A stretch of DNA of 64,000 bases. Origin: Synchiropus splendidus (lineage: Eukaryota > Chordata > Actinopteri > Syngnathiformes > Callionymidae). Shown here piece after piece: positions 30,584 to 41,799 of the stretch. Positions within the stretch are counted from its first letter, which is position 1, and the number at the start of each line of letters is the position of its first letter. The stretch covers positions 930,001 through 994,000 of the forward strand of contig NW_026527054.1 of assembly GCF_027744825.2 (NCBI RefSeq). The letters run 5' to 3'. Both the position numbers and the translations under genes were made by a program. The notes under the pieces were generated by a model that had not been told where the DNA came from, searched no databases, and saw only the letters and a program-made list of their open reading frames with translations.

Positions 30584-31567
30584 TTAACCCTGGAGAAGCC
30601 AAACCGTGAGGGGTCGTCCTATTATTGGCGGAGACCTCAGGGTTTCTGATGCTTGCAGAAGCGCTGACCTCGATGGAGAGAACTCCCAGGGGCCTTTGAT
30701 CCCCATCTGACACATGTCCGGATACCAGCTGGAGCTGGGGCTGTTTAGATTAAGGCAATGAGGAGGAAAGGCATACAGGAATCCTTCTGGCCACCTTGGA
30801 TGAGCCAGGGCGTCCACTCCCAGTGGAGGGTCATCGGATCCACGGAAAGAGAACCAGCGAGGACATTTGTAGTTCTCTCTGCTCGCAAAGAGATCAGCCA
30901 CTGGGTGGCCGAAAAACTCCAAGATCATATTTGCCGTCTCCTGAGATAAACTCCATTCAACTGGCAGTGGTCTCCGAGATAATCCATCTGCTGCCACATT
31001 GTCTCCACCTGGAACATGCAGAGTCCTCAATGAGGCTAATTCTACATCAGCCCAGAGAAAAAATCTTTCTTGCTAGGTTGTGTAACACAGACGACCTCAC
31101 GCCACCCTGGTGGTTGATATAGGCCACTGTGGTGGAGCTGTCTGATCTCACCATAACGTGGTTCCCACTTAGATGGAGAGAAAGAGCCACCAACACTTTA
31201 AAAACTGCGAACAGTTCCAGCAGGTTAGTGGAACGACTTTTGGAACTGCTCCAGATCCCAATGACGCATGTTGATCATGGTGGCCTACCCAGCCTGACAG
31301 AGATGCATCTGTAAATACTTTTAAAGAAGTGTTTTGACAATGCAAGGATAAAGTGCGATGGAGGTTTGAAGCAGAGTTCCTAAACCTCACAATTGTCAGA
31401 GCTCGTGGAGACACTTTCACCAACCGTCTCTGATCCCGGACAGGTTGAAGATTGAGCGGTCGGAACCCTGACTGCAGACTTCGCATGTTCAGGAGACCCT
31501 GGCGGACGACGGAGTGGGCTGCTGACATCATGCCCAGGAGCCTCATAATCCATAAGGCTGGAACCAC
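30584..31567 (-). pseudogene. DIRS family B RNase H and linker
   Basis: The open frame 31030-30584 carries LHVPGGDNVAADGLSRRPLP, WSLSQE, VADLFASRENYKCPRWFS and DALAHPRWPEGFLYAFPP, then WELSPSRS-like text and RPLTVWLLQG. These are the landmarks between RNase H and the recombinase in vertebrate DIRS elements. 31567-31169 contains the RNase H itself in broken frames (RNSASNLHRTLSLHCQ, GVGHHD-like). Confidence 0.75.
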
Positions 31568-31572
31568 ACGTT

Positions 31573-31905
31573 TTCAGAGTTATCAACGTTTTTATTTTTG
31601 TCGGACTGAAAACCACATTTTCTTGGGCTGAATACACTTTTTCTGCTCTATTCAGTCACTGCTTTGGGGGGACACAGAACATTAAAATTTCACCTGCAAC
31701 TACAGGAAAAACACTCTTTGTTGTATGTTCAACACTTAATCTACCTTTCTGAACTGTATTTCAAGGGGTTATCAACTTTTTTTCTTTTTCCTGCTCTGAA
31801 TCTGAGCTTCTCTCGGGCTGAAAACGCGTTTTCTGCACTGTTCACTTACTGCTCGGGGATGCCTCAGAACATGAAAATTCCACCTGAAACTATAGGAAAA
31901 AGGGG
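31573..31905 (-). repeat. Satellite fragment at the centre of the inverted repeat
   Basis: Nearly two monomers of the older type in reverse orientation: GAGTTATCAACGTTTTTATT, GGGCTGAATACACTTTTTCT, ATTTCACCTGCAACTACAGG, then GGGCTGAAAACGCGTTTTCT. It starts directly at the broken RT end of the minus DIRS copy and is followed by a family A piece. Confidence 0.75.
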
Positions 31906-32190
31906 CGGGGTGAGCCCAGCTGTCCGGATCATAGACGTGCTGATCATCGCTGCTCCTCCTGGAGAGACCAGTCGGCTGCTCTCACCTCTGCTCCCTCCAA
32001 AAGCGTAAGAAGAAAACTTTGTATCTAAAAGTATGCATCTAAACCAAAGTCTAAATTGAATAAAAAATAAGAGCCATTACTTTGGAATCGGGTCTGTTTC
32101 TTCTCTGCCCAAAATTAGGGTTTATTACCTGCCAAGTTATCTTCCGGTTACAGTTAGTGCGAATTTGAGTGGCAGCTCTCCGGCTTCAAA
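31906..32190 (+). mobile_element. DIRS family A fragment, 5' region
   Basis: Direct-orientation copy of 9595-9860: GATCATCGCTGCTCCTCCTG, AAAGTATGCATCTAAACC, GGGTCTGTTTCTTCTCTGCC. It joins satellite on its left (GGAAAAA/GGGGCGGGG near 31905) and an RT piece of the same family on its right, so internal sequence between these points is deleted. Confidence 0.65.
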
Positions 32191-32760
32191 AATGTGTTTT
32201 TGTACATACAGCTCTCTAGTGCCTCGCACCTTGGCCAAGTGCGTGGAGGTGGGGCTCGAACCACTAAGGAGACATGGTCTGCGGATTCTGACGTACTTGG
32301 ACTACTGGTTGATTCTCACCAGGTCCAAACAAGAGTCATGAGCGCACACCGGCTTGGTGTTGGAGCACATTGTGTTATTGAGGTTCAGAGTAAACCTCCT
32401 GATAAGCGCGCTTATTCTCAGTCAGAGCACGACCTTTCTGGGGGTCATGCTGGACTCAGTCTCGGGTCAGGCCCGCCTTCCACCGGCCAGCGTTCTCCCC
32501 ATCACACAGCACACATTGTTTGTTTTGAAGGCCGCCAAAAGGAGTTACAAATGTCCATGCGCGCGGTGATTGTGGCGTTGCGGAGAGGCAAAACTCAAGT
32601 GCTGATGGCTGTCGGAACTGATACCCAGCCTGCTGTGTCGCTCGACCGAAACCTGGGGGATACTGGAGGGACGACGAGACCGACAGCTGCTCATCCCGTT
32701 GCCACGGACGCTTCAGGCAGGACTTACATCAGAGGTGTCAAATGGATGTCGAGATAACAC
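32191..32760 (+). pseudogene. DIRS family A reverse transcriptase C-half
   Basis: Contains LRRHGLRILTYLDYWLIL across frames, then MSAHRLG, LEHIVLLRFRVNLL, and SQSTTFLGVMLDSVSGQARL, which is the RT thumb of this family. The catalytic box has Tyr instead of the second Asp (codon 32303-32305, TAC). Here the sequence after GAGCGCACACCGGCTT continues in RT, whereas at 11121 and 38855 it switches to satellite, so this copy shows the unbroken state. Confidence 0.75.
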
Positions 32761-32966
32761 AGGTTTCATCCAGAGCTTGCTATGTTCTCCTATGTGGGAA
32801 GCTCACTATCCAGCTTATTCTATATGGATCAAAAGGATTCTGAAGGTGGGTTATCCTCTCCAATTCAGCCAGTGCCAACCTCAGTTTAATGGCATTCTGA
32901 GAATGCGTCAGATCCGGCAAAAAATGTCTGTCTTCAGAACGAGGTCAGTGTTTGATTGAGGCATGA

Positions 32967-33488
32967 TTGAGTCAGTTACTCCTCAAAAGTCTCCTGAAGT
33001 GCATGCGTCATGGAGACTGGCTGACGTCCATCCACCTCACGGACGCTTATTGTCACGTGCCAATTTGGCCTGCTCATAAGCGATATCTCCACTTCGCATT
33101 GGACGGCCGACTTTTTCAGTTCCGGAGGCTCCCGTTTGGCTACTCTCTGGCTCAGAGAACCTTCTTTAAGATGGTCGACACAGCCCTACAGTCCATGAGG
33201 GCAAGGGGCCTCAGGATCTTGTCTTACCTAGACGACTGGTTAATGCTCGCCAGATCGAGGGAAGAGTCGTTAGCTCACACCAGAATGGTGTTGGACCACG
33301 AAAGCCACCTTGGCTTTCCGGTGTTCCAAGAAAAGAGTCAACTCCAGCCATCTCAGCTTACAGCTTTTCTTGGTGTACTTCTGAACTCTCATGAAGAGTG
33401 CGCTCGCTTGACAGACGAGAAGATACTTTCTATTTCAAATCTGTCAGCCCAGGTTCTGGCGGTTCGTCTATGTGTGGTCCCAGCCTAA
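32967..33488 (+). pseudogene. DIRS family B reverse transcriptase with intact YLDD
   Basis: A 173-codon open frame with GDWLTSIHLTDAYCHVPIWP, HFALDGRLFQFRRLPFGYSL, LRILSYLDDWLMLARSREES and QLTAFLGVLLNS. Both the LTDAY aspartate and the YLDDW box (33224-33238) are kept, the only such case among RTs in the window. The upstream fingers domain is deleted, so the fragment cannot be a working enzyme. It makes DNA from the element RNA in DIRS transposition. Confidence 0.8.
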
Positions 33489-33489
33489 T

Positions 33490-34224
33490 GGATTATGACG
33501 CTCCTGGGCATGATGTCAGCAGCCCACTCCGTCATACGCCTGGGTCTCCTGAACATGCGAAGTCGGCAGTCATGGTTCAGCCGGCTCAATCTTCATCCTG
33601 TTCGGGATCAGAGACGGTTGGTGAAAGTGTATCCAAGAGCTTTGAGAGATGTGACTCTGCTTCAAACCTCCATCGCACTTGGATTGTAAGAACTCTTCTT
33701 TCTGGAGCAGTTCCGAAGGTCGTCACATTAACGTACTGGAACTGTTGGCAGTTTTTGGCCCTTTCTCTCCATCTTAGTGGGAACCACGTTATGGTGAGAT
33801 CAGACAGCTCCACCACAGTGGCCAATTTCAACCGCCAGGGTGGCGTGAGGTCGTCTACGTTACACAACCTAGCCAGAAAGATTTTTTCCCTGAGCTGCTA
33901 CATTTAGCCTCATTGAGGGCTCTGCATGTGCCAGGTGGAGACAATGTGGCACCAGATGGATTATCTCGGAGACCACTGCCAGATGAATGGAGTTTATCTC
34001 AGGAGATGTCAAATATGATCAGGGAGTTTTTCGGCCACCCAGTGGCTGATGTCTTTGCGAGCAGAGAGAACTTCAAATGTCCTCTCTGGTTCTCTCCCCG
34101 TAGATCCGACGACCCTCCACAGGGAGTGGACGCCCTGGCTCATCCAAGGTGGCCAGAAGGCCTCCTGTATGCCTTTCCTCCTCATTGCCTTCTTCATTTT
34201 CTTATGAGGAGAATTCAACTGTAG
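33490..34224 (+). pseudogene. DIRS family B RNase H and linker, plus copy
   Basis: RNase H in broken frames: LNMRSRQSWFSRLNLHPVRD, then LSLHLSGNHVMVRSDSSTTV and FNRQGGVRSSTLHNLARKIF. The open frame 33913-34224 follows with LHVPGGDNVAPDGLSRRPLP, VADVFASRENFKCPLWFSPR and DALAHPRWPEGLLYAFPPHC. The partner in the minus copy agrees closely, with the same landmarks. Confidence 0.78.
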
Positions 34225-35026
34225 AGAGTGAGAATGATTCTCGTAGCTCCAGACAGCCCCAGCTCCAGCTGGTATCCGGAGATGTGTCAGATGCAGATCT
34301 TTTTCAATCAGCCCTGATTGCATCTCTTTTGGTGACGATGACTCGGCGGTATCACTTACACCCAACCCTGCCTTCGCACCTAAATGTCTCTCTTCTTCTT
34401 CGCAGGTCAGCTCCTTTTCAGTAATGGCTTTCTGCACTCCTCCACATTCAGACGAAGAGCATGAGCATTTACTCAAAATATGTCCGGTCAGAGAGCTAAA
34501 AGCTTAACTGGATCGAGTCCCACCCTTCAGAAAGTCCGACACTCTGTGGGTGGCTGTCCCTGGTGGAAAGAAGCGGCAGGCACTGTCCCCTCAAAGGTTG
34601 TAAAATTGGCTTAGAATTTCCATCATGAAAGCCTATGAGACAGCGGGAAAACAGGCACCGGAATCCCTGAGAGCACAGTCGACGAGATGCCTGGAAACAT
34701 CTGTTGCTGCTTTCAAGGACTTCTTAAAGAAAACTGCCAGGCAGCTTCTTGGTCATCAATCTCTACTTTTGCTTACCACTATTTGTCTGTTGTGTCTGCA
34801 TCCTCCTTCCCTCTTGTCTTTCTGTCTTCAGGAGCAGCCAAACTCTGCGACCAGTAGGCCCACAGCACTCGCTCTGGGACACCGGTATCTGCTTCATTAC
34901 AGTGCAGTGGAGTGTGCAGCGTCTCAATATCCACCAGATTCCTGCATAACTGTCTATTCATTTGTGAATAAACTCCCTCTTCCTTACTCAGCTGAGACTA
35001 GAACCCTGACTGTTGCTGCTCAGTAA
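34225..35026 (+). pseudogene. DIRS family B tyrosine recombinase, plus copy
   Basis: The first recombinase third, including the first Arg box seen in the minus copy, is deleted just after 34224. Remaining pieces: SFGDDDSAVS-like text, the HSDEEHEHLLKICPVRELK region, SDTLWVAVPGG and RQALSPQRL, then a clean frame from 34625 with YETAGKQAPESLRAQSTRCL. The usual H-S-T-R box reads Q-S-T-R, so the catalytic histidine is lost. The tyrosine segment is shifted out of frame. Confidence 0.75.
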
Positions 35027-35730
35027 ATGATTTCTCTCCAGGAATGGAGGATTGTTAATGCCACATTCTATTTCAGCCATATAGTGGCTAAAAGAGGGCA
35101 ACACAGTTCCTGCTGATCCAGAGTGTAAGTTACACTCCATATATGAGGGGTTGTTAATGCCACCTTCTATTTCAGCTTACGGTGGCAAAGTTGAGGCGGC
35201 AGTCCTGCCACCTGGGGTGTAAAATTACACTCTATGTATGAAGGGATGTTAATGCTACATCTTCACAACCCATTCATTCATTCATTCAGGCTGGATAGAC
35301 CCCAGGTGTGGCGGTGGCCTCGGAACTGTCATAGGCCGGTCAAGTTTGAGGCCCTGGCCATCCGAGATATCGACAGGAGTCTGGGCACTCCTCCATCAGT
35401 CATACCAAAGCAACATCGCCGGTGACAATGCAGGCGGTTCAGTGCAGCCAAACGTGCATCTCATTGATGGCAGTCTGGCAAAGGAGCCAGCTGTGCCAGT
35501 CAGACGTCCAGTATGGACGGCCCATGGTTCTCAGGTCAGGCCACGTTGCAAGGCTAGCGGTTAAGCTTTGTGGTCAAGATGACCTCATGGCTGATTCAGA
35601 GTTCCGGATGGGTTTCAGATTGCTCACCTGTGCTCCCCCTTAATCCTGGCTACACTCGGATTACGGTCACTGCAGGATGGAGAAGTTGAACACATCGCCC
35701 CCTGGCCCCAGAGTGGCCAAGGACTGCATT
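35027..35730 (+). repeat. DIRS family B 3' terminal region, plus copy
   Basis: Three spaced GTTAATGCCAC or GTTAATGCTAC motifs, each followed by TTCTATTTCAGC or similar, about 100 bp apart. Two hairpins: GAGTGTAAGTTACACTC near 35119 and GTGTAAAATTACAC near 35217. Then sequence shared with 18986-19360 and 28860-29150 inverted. Non-coding; frames such as 35422-35643 and 35234-35425 are not conserved in phase. Confidence 0.65.
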
Positions 35731-36275
35731 GCTTCTTGCACTGTTTGTGTCAAGCTCTGCTTTTGTGTTTGGATCACTTGTCTCCTTCGGTTCATTCAAA
35801 GACAACGTTAATATGCATATTGTTAGGTTGTTCTACTATCTCAAATCCAGCACAGTTATGCAATTATATTCCGGCGGCGCATGTGACCGGAAAGAAGAAA
35901 GTGCCACCTCCATCACCGACGTAATGAGAGCCACGCTGATGCCGGGGTTCGGCCAGGCTGGGATGGAGCCCTCTCAGTGTCCGGAGATCGCAAGGCGGCT
36001 CGCCTCTACTTCCGGACCTGCATGGGGGGAAGGGCGGAAGGGAGGTGCACAGATCAGAGCAATGGCCAACAGTTTGGCCTATTTGTGCACTCAAGACAAC
36101 TCTGTCCGGGGGATGAGGTGACCCAGGTGCAGCTGACTGCCAACATCAGACCATCCTGTGCTCCAGGGTCCAGTGCGGCTCTTGGAAGAGACAGCGCACG
36201 AGGCCTCAAAATGCCTGAGGCTTCATATTCAGCCTGCACAGCAAACCGGAAAAGAAGTTCTTCAATGGACGTTTT
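35731..36275 (+). repeat. Right arm outer module of the large inverted repeat
   Basis: Inverted counterpart of 27830-28690, lacking the 270-bp extra segment found there. It runs straight into the LTR-like module at 36275. The frame 35729-36121 partly agrees with the left arm frame (RATLMPGFGQ shared). Confidence 0.5.
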
Positions 36276-36570
36276 GTTATGTGTCATGGGATTATTTGGG
36301 ATCACAAATTTGGGGCGCTCTTTTTATGTTGCCGTGTCATCATTTGGTTTGTTGGAAGTTGGAACCGTGAATAAAACCTGCTGTGTTGATACCTCCTGTA
36401 AGTTTTCCTTTCAGCTTTGGCTATCATAGGGCATGTCTCTTCAACCCACTTGGGAGAACGAATCAAATGTCTGGACCATCATTGAGCAGTGTCGCCAGGT
36501 TCGCGGACAGGCCCCCAGGCTACCAGGCCGGAGGAGAGGTTGAGGCCAAGGCGCTGGAAGGAGCGAATTC
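36275..36570 (+). repeat. LTR-like module, copy 2
   Basis: Closely matches 8205-8500: GTGTCATGGGATTATTTGGG, GTGAATAAAACCTGCTG with a full AATAAA, and GGGCATGTCTCTTCAACCC. It marks the start of the second composite block. Confidence 0.5.
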
Positions 36571-38412
36571 AATACGAATAATAATAAAAAAAACGCAAAT
36601 GCGATGCTTCAAGCAATGCTTTTATTTCAAACAAGTTTTCCACACAAACAGAAATTTCCTCCGGTCTGCCGACTGCCCCGGGAAAAGCTGCTGTCAAAGA
36701 TCCCGATGTCCTCCGGTCTCACGCTGAGTCTCCTCCGGTTAAATCCACTCCTGCGGTGATGTGACAAGTCTCTCCCGTGACTGCGACCAGACCTCAGTCC
36801 TGCCTGAAGTTTCCGTGGTCCATATCCAAATTATGAGCGGACCTCCAATCCTGGGGCGTCCCCTCAAAGCATGGCTACTTCAAGGCTAGCAGGCAGTCCC
36901 CTGCCCCCCCTAAGTGCAGTTCACTATTTGAAATGCTAAAGCACCCGCAACACTCAAAGCATATAATGCCAAATTGATGTGGACTGCCGTCTGTTGGGTA
37001 AACATCCACTGCTAGTCCAATTCAATCCGGACTATTCCCGACGCATTTCTGACACTCCACTGGCACTAGGACCGCACGTGGTCAGGTACGGAGCTTAATT
37101 GGAGGAGGGTTTGGAGTTATGGGCCAGCGTTCCCTCTCACTCAGCCGTCATGCACGATGCTCGATGCCCTCGCCCCTGGAGCTTGACCTCCCCCCTGAGG
37201 AGTGACCATCCCACCCGGCACTGACAGAGCCACCATCGCGCAGTAGAATGGTGAATGGTGTCCGCAAACAGCTCATAGCGCTTGAGAACATCATCGCGCT
37301 CTTTATGAGCTCCGTGGACTCCACCAGAGATTTTGGAGACACAACAGTCGCCGGCTGGGGGGAACACCGTATAATTGCCGGGCTGATCATCGCCGCTCCT
37401 CTCGGAGAGACCAGTCGACTGCTCTCACCTCTGCCCCCTCCAAAAGCGTAGGAAGAACTTTTTATCTACAAGTATGCATCTAAACCAAAGTCTAACTTGA
37501 AAAATAATAAGATGCATTTCTTTGGTATCGGGTCTGTCTCTTCTCTGCCCAAAATTAGGGTTTATCAGCCGCCATGTTCTCTTCCGGTTCCAGTGAGTCC
37601 AAACTCCGGCTTCTAAACTTTGTTTTTGTTTGACATCGTCTCAGGAGACCAAGCAGAATAGTAACGGTCTCTCTGCCTCTTTATCCCTGATGCCAGAACT
37701 GTCCCTGGGGAAGTTTCTGGAGCCAAGAAGTTATGTCTTTCCCCAGATTCACCATAATAAGAAGCACAGGCGTCAAATAACTCTTTCCCGTCTCACAACA
37801 GATCCCGGTTCCAGCCAAAAGTCAGGGAAGTTTCAATTCAGCTATTGACTCTTCTTATTGCTCAGACACGCCAGTTTCCAGCAGGGGTCGCCACAGGACC
37901 GTGAAAGCCACCACTTCAGAGGATCACTCAGTAGGTGCTACTTGCCAGACCTGCTCTGTTCTCAGCTCCCTCGTGCGATGTCTGATGTGATGTCTGTCTG
38001 TTATTCTGTTCTCTGCAGCCCTCCAATCCTCTCAGAGGCAAGCAGGACATCGTCATCTACAGAGTCATCTCTTTCTGAGGATGATTGGGCCAGTCCCTCG
38101 GGTCTCCATCTTAGGAGAATTGCAGTGTCAGATCAAGGTACACTGCAAGTTTGGGGAACCGAATTCCTCTGACGGCTCAGATGACAAAAGCGAGTCTGTT
38201 TTTGACAAACCAGACTTGAAGTCACCAGAGGAGAGGGCGCAGAGCACCAAGGACCCTTTCGTCCTTGACCCGCCCTGGAGGCCAGATCCACTCCTGTGCT
38301 CAGGGCGCCTGTCTCCTCACCTCCACATATGGATTGAGAAAATAAACGGTCATTGACACACCCTTCAGCTTCACAGTCAACCCCCAGGTTCTGCGTCACC
38401 ACATGGACCTGA
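36571..38412 (+). mobile_element. DIRS family A, 5' non-RT portion, copy 2
   Basis: Colinear with 8551-10680, but lacking the segment equivalent to 8785-9060: after TTTCCGTGGTCCA (36820) it jumps to GAGCGGACCTCCAATCCTGG. The gag-like frame with SSSTESSLSEDDWASPSG is kept in 37858-38172. Minus-strand frames at 37137-37390 are not conserved as a unit in the other copies. Confidence 0.55.
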
Positions 38413-38855
38413 GTGAACTCAGAGAACGAGCGGTCATGTCTGATGGAGGAGGACCGCGATCTCCTGTCAAAGGAAATAATCGAGCTACTGCCAAAGCGAT
38501 CCTCCTACACTGGGTTTTACTCCGGGTTCTTTCTGGAACCCAAGAAGACAGGAGAGAGGAGACCTGTTCTGGATCTCAGTCTCCTCAACCAATTCATGAT
38601 CAGACAGCGGTTCCGGACTACCAGCAGATTCCTGGATTGAATCATAGTGTGAGAGTGTATGACCTCCATAGATCTTGCAGACGTCTACTTCCACAACACG
38701 GTCTCTAGTGTCTAGGGCCTCGTTTTTTCGCTAAGTGCATGGAGGAGTGGCTCGAACTACGAAGGAGAGAGAGTCTGCCGATTATGACGTACTTGGACTG
38801 CTGGTTGATTCTAGCCAGAGTCCAAACAGGAGTCATGAGCGCACACCAGCTTAGC
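38413..38855 (+). pseudogene. DIRS family A reverse transcriptase N-half, copy 2
   Basis: Frame 38413-38640 reads IIELLPKRSSYTGFYSGFFL, EPKKTGERRPVLDLSLLNQF, then a stop; it resumes as MTSIDLADVYFH and later LTYLDCW-type text where the second catalytic Asp is Cys (codon 38799-38801, TGC). It breaks off after GAGCGCACACCAGCTT at the same base as copy 1 and passes into satellite. Confidence 0.75.
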
Positions 38856-39050
38856 AGAAGGGGTCTTTCTAGTAGCTGCAGAACAAATTCAATTTTTATG
38901 TTTGTTGGTCTGAAAGCTACAGGTCCCTCGGGCTGAAAACCCATTTTCTGCACTGTTCACTCACTGCTCAGCGAAGCCTCAGAACATGAAAATTTCACCT
39001 GCAACTATAGCGAAAAAACTATTTAGAGTATATTCAACAGTAAACCTCTG
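38856..39050 (-). repeat. Short inverted satellite piece, copy 2 of the junction
   Basis: About one monomer, the counterpart of the six or so at 11122-12295: GGTCTTTCTAGTAGCTGCAG, GGGCTGAAAACCCATTTTCT, ATTTCACCTGCAACTATAGC. The palindrome is mutated here (AACCCATTTT). Confidence 0.75.
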
Positions 39051-40784
39051 CAAATAGGGCGCTGCGACTGGCCTACAAGCAGTCGAACCGTTCCACATTT
39101 TCTTCTTCCAAGCCATGGGATGAGTTTGACGAGTGCCAGGCGCTGCTATGAGTTGGATCTGTAGACTGTGTTCCCAGACTTGGTTGAGTTCCGTATGGTG
39201 GAGTCAGGTTCCTGCTTGATCTTCTCCTGCGCCTCATGTCATCCGCCAAAGTCGTATCGAAGTCAACTTCGATACGACGCTCTCTCTCCACCAGAAGCTC
39301 AAAAATCATCCCTCTTCACTAACGGCCAGCTGGCGTTGGATGGCGAGACCACATACAGATCACGACCGCATGTTGTCTGCCCACAACTGGAAGAAATCTG
39401 GACTATTCCCGGCGCGGTTCTGACACTCCACTGGCACTAGGACCGCACATGGTCAGGTACGGAGCTTACTGCCACGTGGAGGGTTTGGATTGGCAGTGCG
39501 GCGTTCCGGCTCACTCAGTCGTCATGCACAATGCCTGATGCGTTCGCCCCGGGATCTCGACCTCTCCTCTGAGGAATGACCATCCCAACCACCTCTGACA
39601 GAGCCACCATAGCGCAGAGGAATGGTGTTTACGCCGTCGGCAACCAGCTCATAGCGCTTGAGAACATCATCGCGCTCTTTATGAGCTCCGTGGACCGGCT
39701 CATCCATCGCAGAACCTCTCTCACTCTCCCAGAAATTTTGGAGTTTCAACAGTCCGTCAGCCTGGTGCTCTGCTCGTGGCGCCTACTCCACACACAGCCG
39801 CTGCCCATGGGGGAACACCGTCGCTGTTCGAAGGGGCAGGGTGACCCTAGCAATCCAAATCATAGCCGTGCTGATCATCGTTACACCTCTTGGAGAGACC
39901 AGTCGGCTGCTCTCACCTCTGCTCACTCTAAAAGCTTAGGAAGAAAACGTTGTATCAAAAACTTTGCATCTGTAACAGGTCTGAATACTGTGACCTTGTC
40001 TACAGTTAAAAAGTGGTGTCTCAATGTGGTTAGGAGAACGCCGTCTGAAACAAAATGCGGACAGAGTCACACAAGGCTTCCACATGTGTCGATGGTGAGA
40101 AAAGTAATCCAAGGGATTCTTTTTTTTTCATTGTGGTAACCCAGACCACAATTAGATGTCTTTCTGACACCATCTGATCACTCACAAACATGTCACTTTG
40201 TCATACGACAAGTGTTAGACATCATGAACGACATGCATAATTGCTTTTCATCTGAATGTATAATTCTGCCATTAAACCTTTTGGCTAGTGTTGAGAAATA
40301 ATAAAACCTTACTTTTTACCAAACACCGTTATTCACCACAAGCAAACTGAACTCCACACAACTCAATCACCCGTGCCATGTCAACGTCGGTTGTCAGTAT
40401 TAGCTTACAAGCGCCACATCCACACAGAGCGAACTCAACGCACGAAGGAAAAACAGTATACTTAAAAATTGAGTCACCATCCTCACACTCAGACCCCAAA
40501 TCAGTCAATCCGATGTGGAACAAACATTATAAAACAATGGATTTGACTAACCTGAAACTAAATGTAGACAGATTCACACGAGGCTTCCACATTTGGCGAT
40601 GGGAAGAAAAGTAATGAAAAAAAGTGTCACTTCCTATTTACCCACACATCTTCAATGCCCAACCTCTGTCCTATCCTGCTCTCTACTGACCTAATTATAT
40701 ACCTGCCGGTTAATCAACTCTATGCTGAACAATTAAATGACATCTAACACACAATCTGTGACCACACATAAGTGGGCGTCACAC
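39051..40784 (+). repeat. Duplicated spacer block, copy 2
   Basis: Partner of 12296-13860 plus 14996-15060. It has one copy of the 174-bp repeat (40545-40720) instead of two. After ACACATAAGTGGGCGTCACA it passes into satellite at about 40785, as copy 1 does at 15060. Confidence 0.7.
40329..40523 (-). CDS. Small ORF of unknown origin, 64 codons, copy 2
   Basis: Partner of 13574-13768. Starts MFHIGLT, contains VEFALCGCGACKLILTTDVD and ends QFACGE. Seven residues differ from copy 1. No recognised family. The lack of silent substitutions relative to replacements argues against selection on the protein. Confidence 0.2.
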   Translation of the reverse strand: MFHIGLTDLGSECEDGDSIFKYTVFPSCVEFALCGCGACKLILTTDVDMARVIELCGVQFACGE

Positions 40785-41799
40785 TAGAAAGGCTCTTTTT
40801 CCTATAGTTGTGCGTGATATTTTCATGTTCAGAGGCTATTCCGATCAGTGAGTGAACAGTGGAGAAAATGCCTTTTCAGCCCGTCAAAAGCTGGGTTTCA
40901 GACCACAAAAAAAAAGTTAACCACCAGATATACCGTTCAGAAATGTAGGTTTAGTGTTGAATATACAAAAAAGAGTGTTTATCCTATTGTTGCAGATGAA
41001 ATTTTCATGTTGTGAGGAATCCCAGAGCAGTGAGTGAAGAGAGGAGAAAAAGTGTATTCAGCCCGAGAGAAGCTGAGTTTCTGACCAAGAAAAAAAAAAA
41101 AAAGTTGATAACCCCCTGAAATACAGTTCCGAAAAGTAGGTTTAGTGTTTATTATACAAGAAAGAGTGTTTCTCCTATAGTTGCATGAGAAATTTTCCTG
41201 TTCACAGGCATCCCAGAGCAGTGAATAAACAGTGCATAAAATGCATTTTAAGCCAAAGGAAAGGTAGTTTACAGACCGACAAAAATAAAATTATTGACAA
41301 CCCTCTAAAAACACTTCAGACAGTTTAGATTTGTTCTGTAACTACTAGAAAACCCCTTTCTGCTATAGTGGAATGTGAAAATGTCATATTCTGAAGCGTC
41401 CCTGAGAAGTTGTGGCAGAATGCAGAAAACGCGTTTTCAGGCTGAGATCAGGTGGGTTCCGGAACGCCAAACATAAAAATGTTGATAACTTTCGAAAAAC
41501 ACTTCAGACAGCTTAGATTTGATGTGCAACTACGAGAAAGACCCTTTCTGCTATAGTGGGAACTGAAAATTTCATGTTCTGAAGCTTCCATGCAAAGTTA
41601 TGGCACAATGCAGAAAAAGCGTTTTCAGCCTGAGAAAAGGTCGATTCCGGAACGCCAAGCATAAAAATGTTGATAACTTTGGAAAAACACTTCAGACAGC
41701 TTAGATGTGTTGTATAACTACTGGAAAGATCCTTTCTGCTATAGTGGGAAGTGAAAATTTCATGTTCTGAAGCTTCCCTGCAAAGTTATGGCACAATGC

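Larger units (their letters stand above)
28691..31572 (-). mobile_element. DIRS-type retrotransposon, family B, minus copy
   Basis: Reads right to left: end of RT (31567 down, LGMMSAAHSVVRQGLLNMRS), RNase H (31360-31020), RNase H/recombinase linker (31030-30584), tyrosine recombinase (30580-29430), then the non-coding terminal region with the triple CATTAACAACCC repeat (about 29198, 29294, 29395). The RT catalytic part is missing: at 31572 the sequence switches to satellite. DIRS elements move through a tyrosine recombinase and carry no integrase, consistent with no LTR or target duplication at the ends here. Confidence 0.78.
32761..35730 (+). mobile_element. DIRS-type retrotransposon, family B, plus copy
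   Basis: Head-to-head with the copy at 28691-31572. Order: RT upstream remnant (32800-32940), RT (32967-33480), RNase H (33490-33910), linker (33913-34224), recombinase (34225-35026), terminal region with triple repeat (about 35049, 35148, 35248) and a short CATT tandem (35270-35288). A deletion in the first third of RT and another between linker and recombinase make it defective. Confidence 0.8.
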
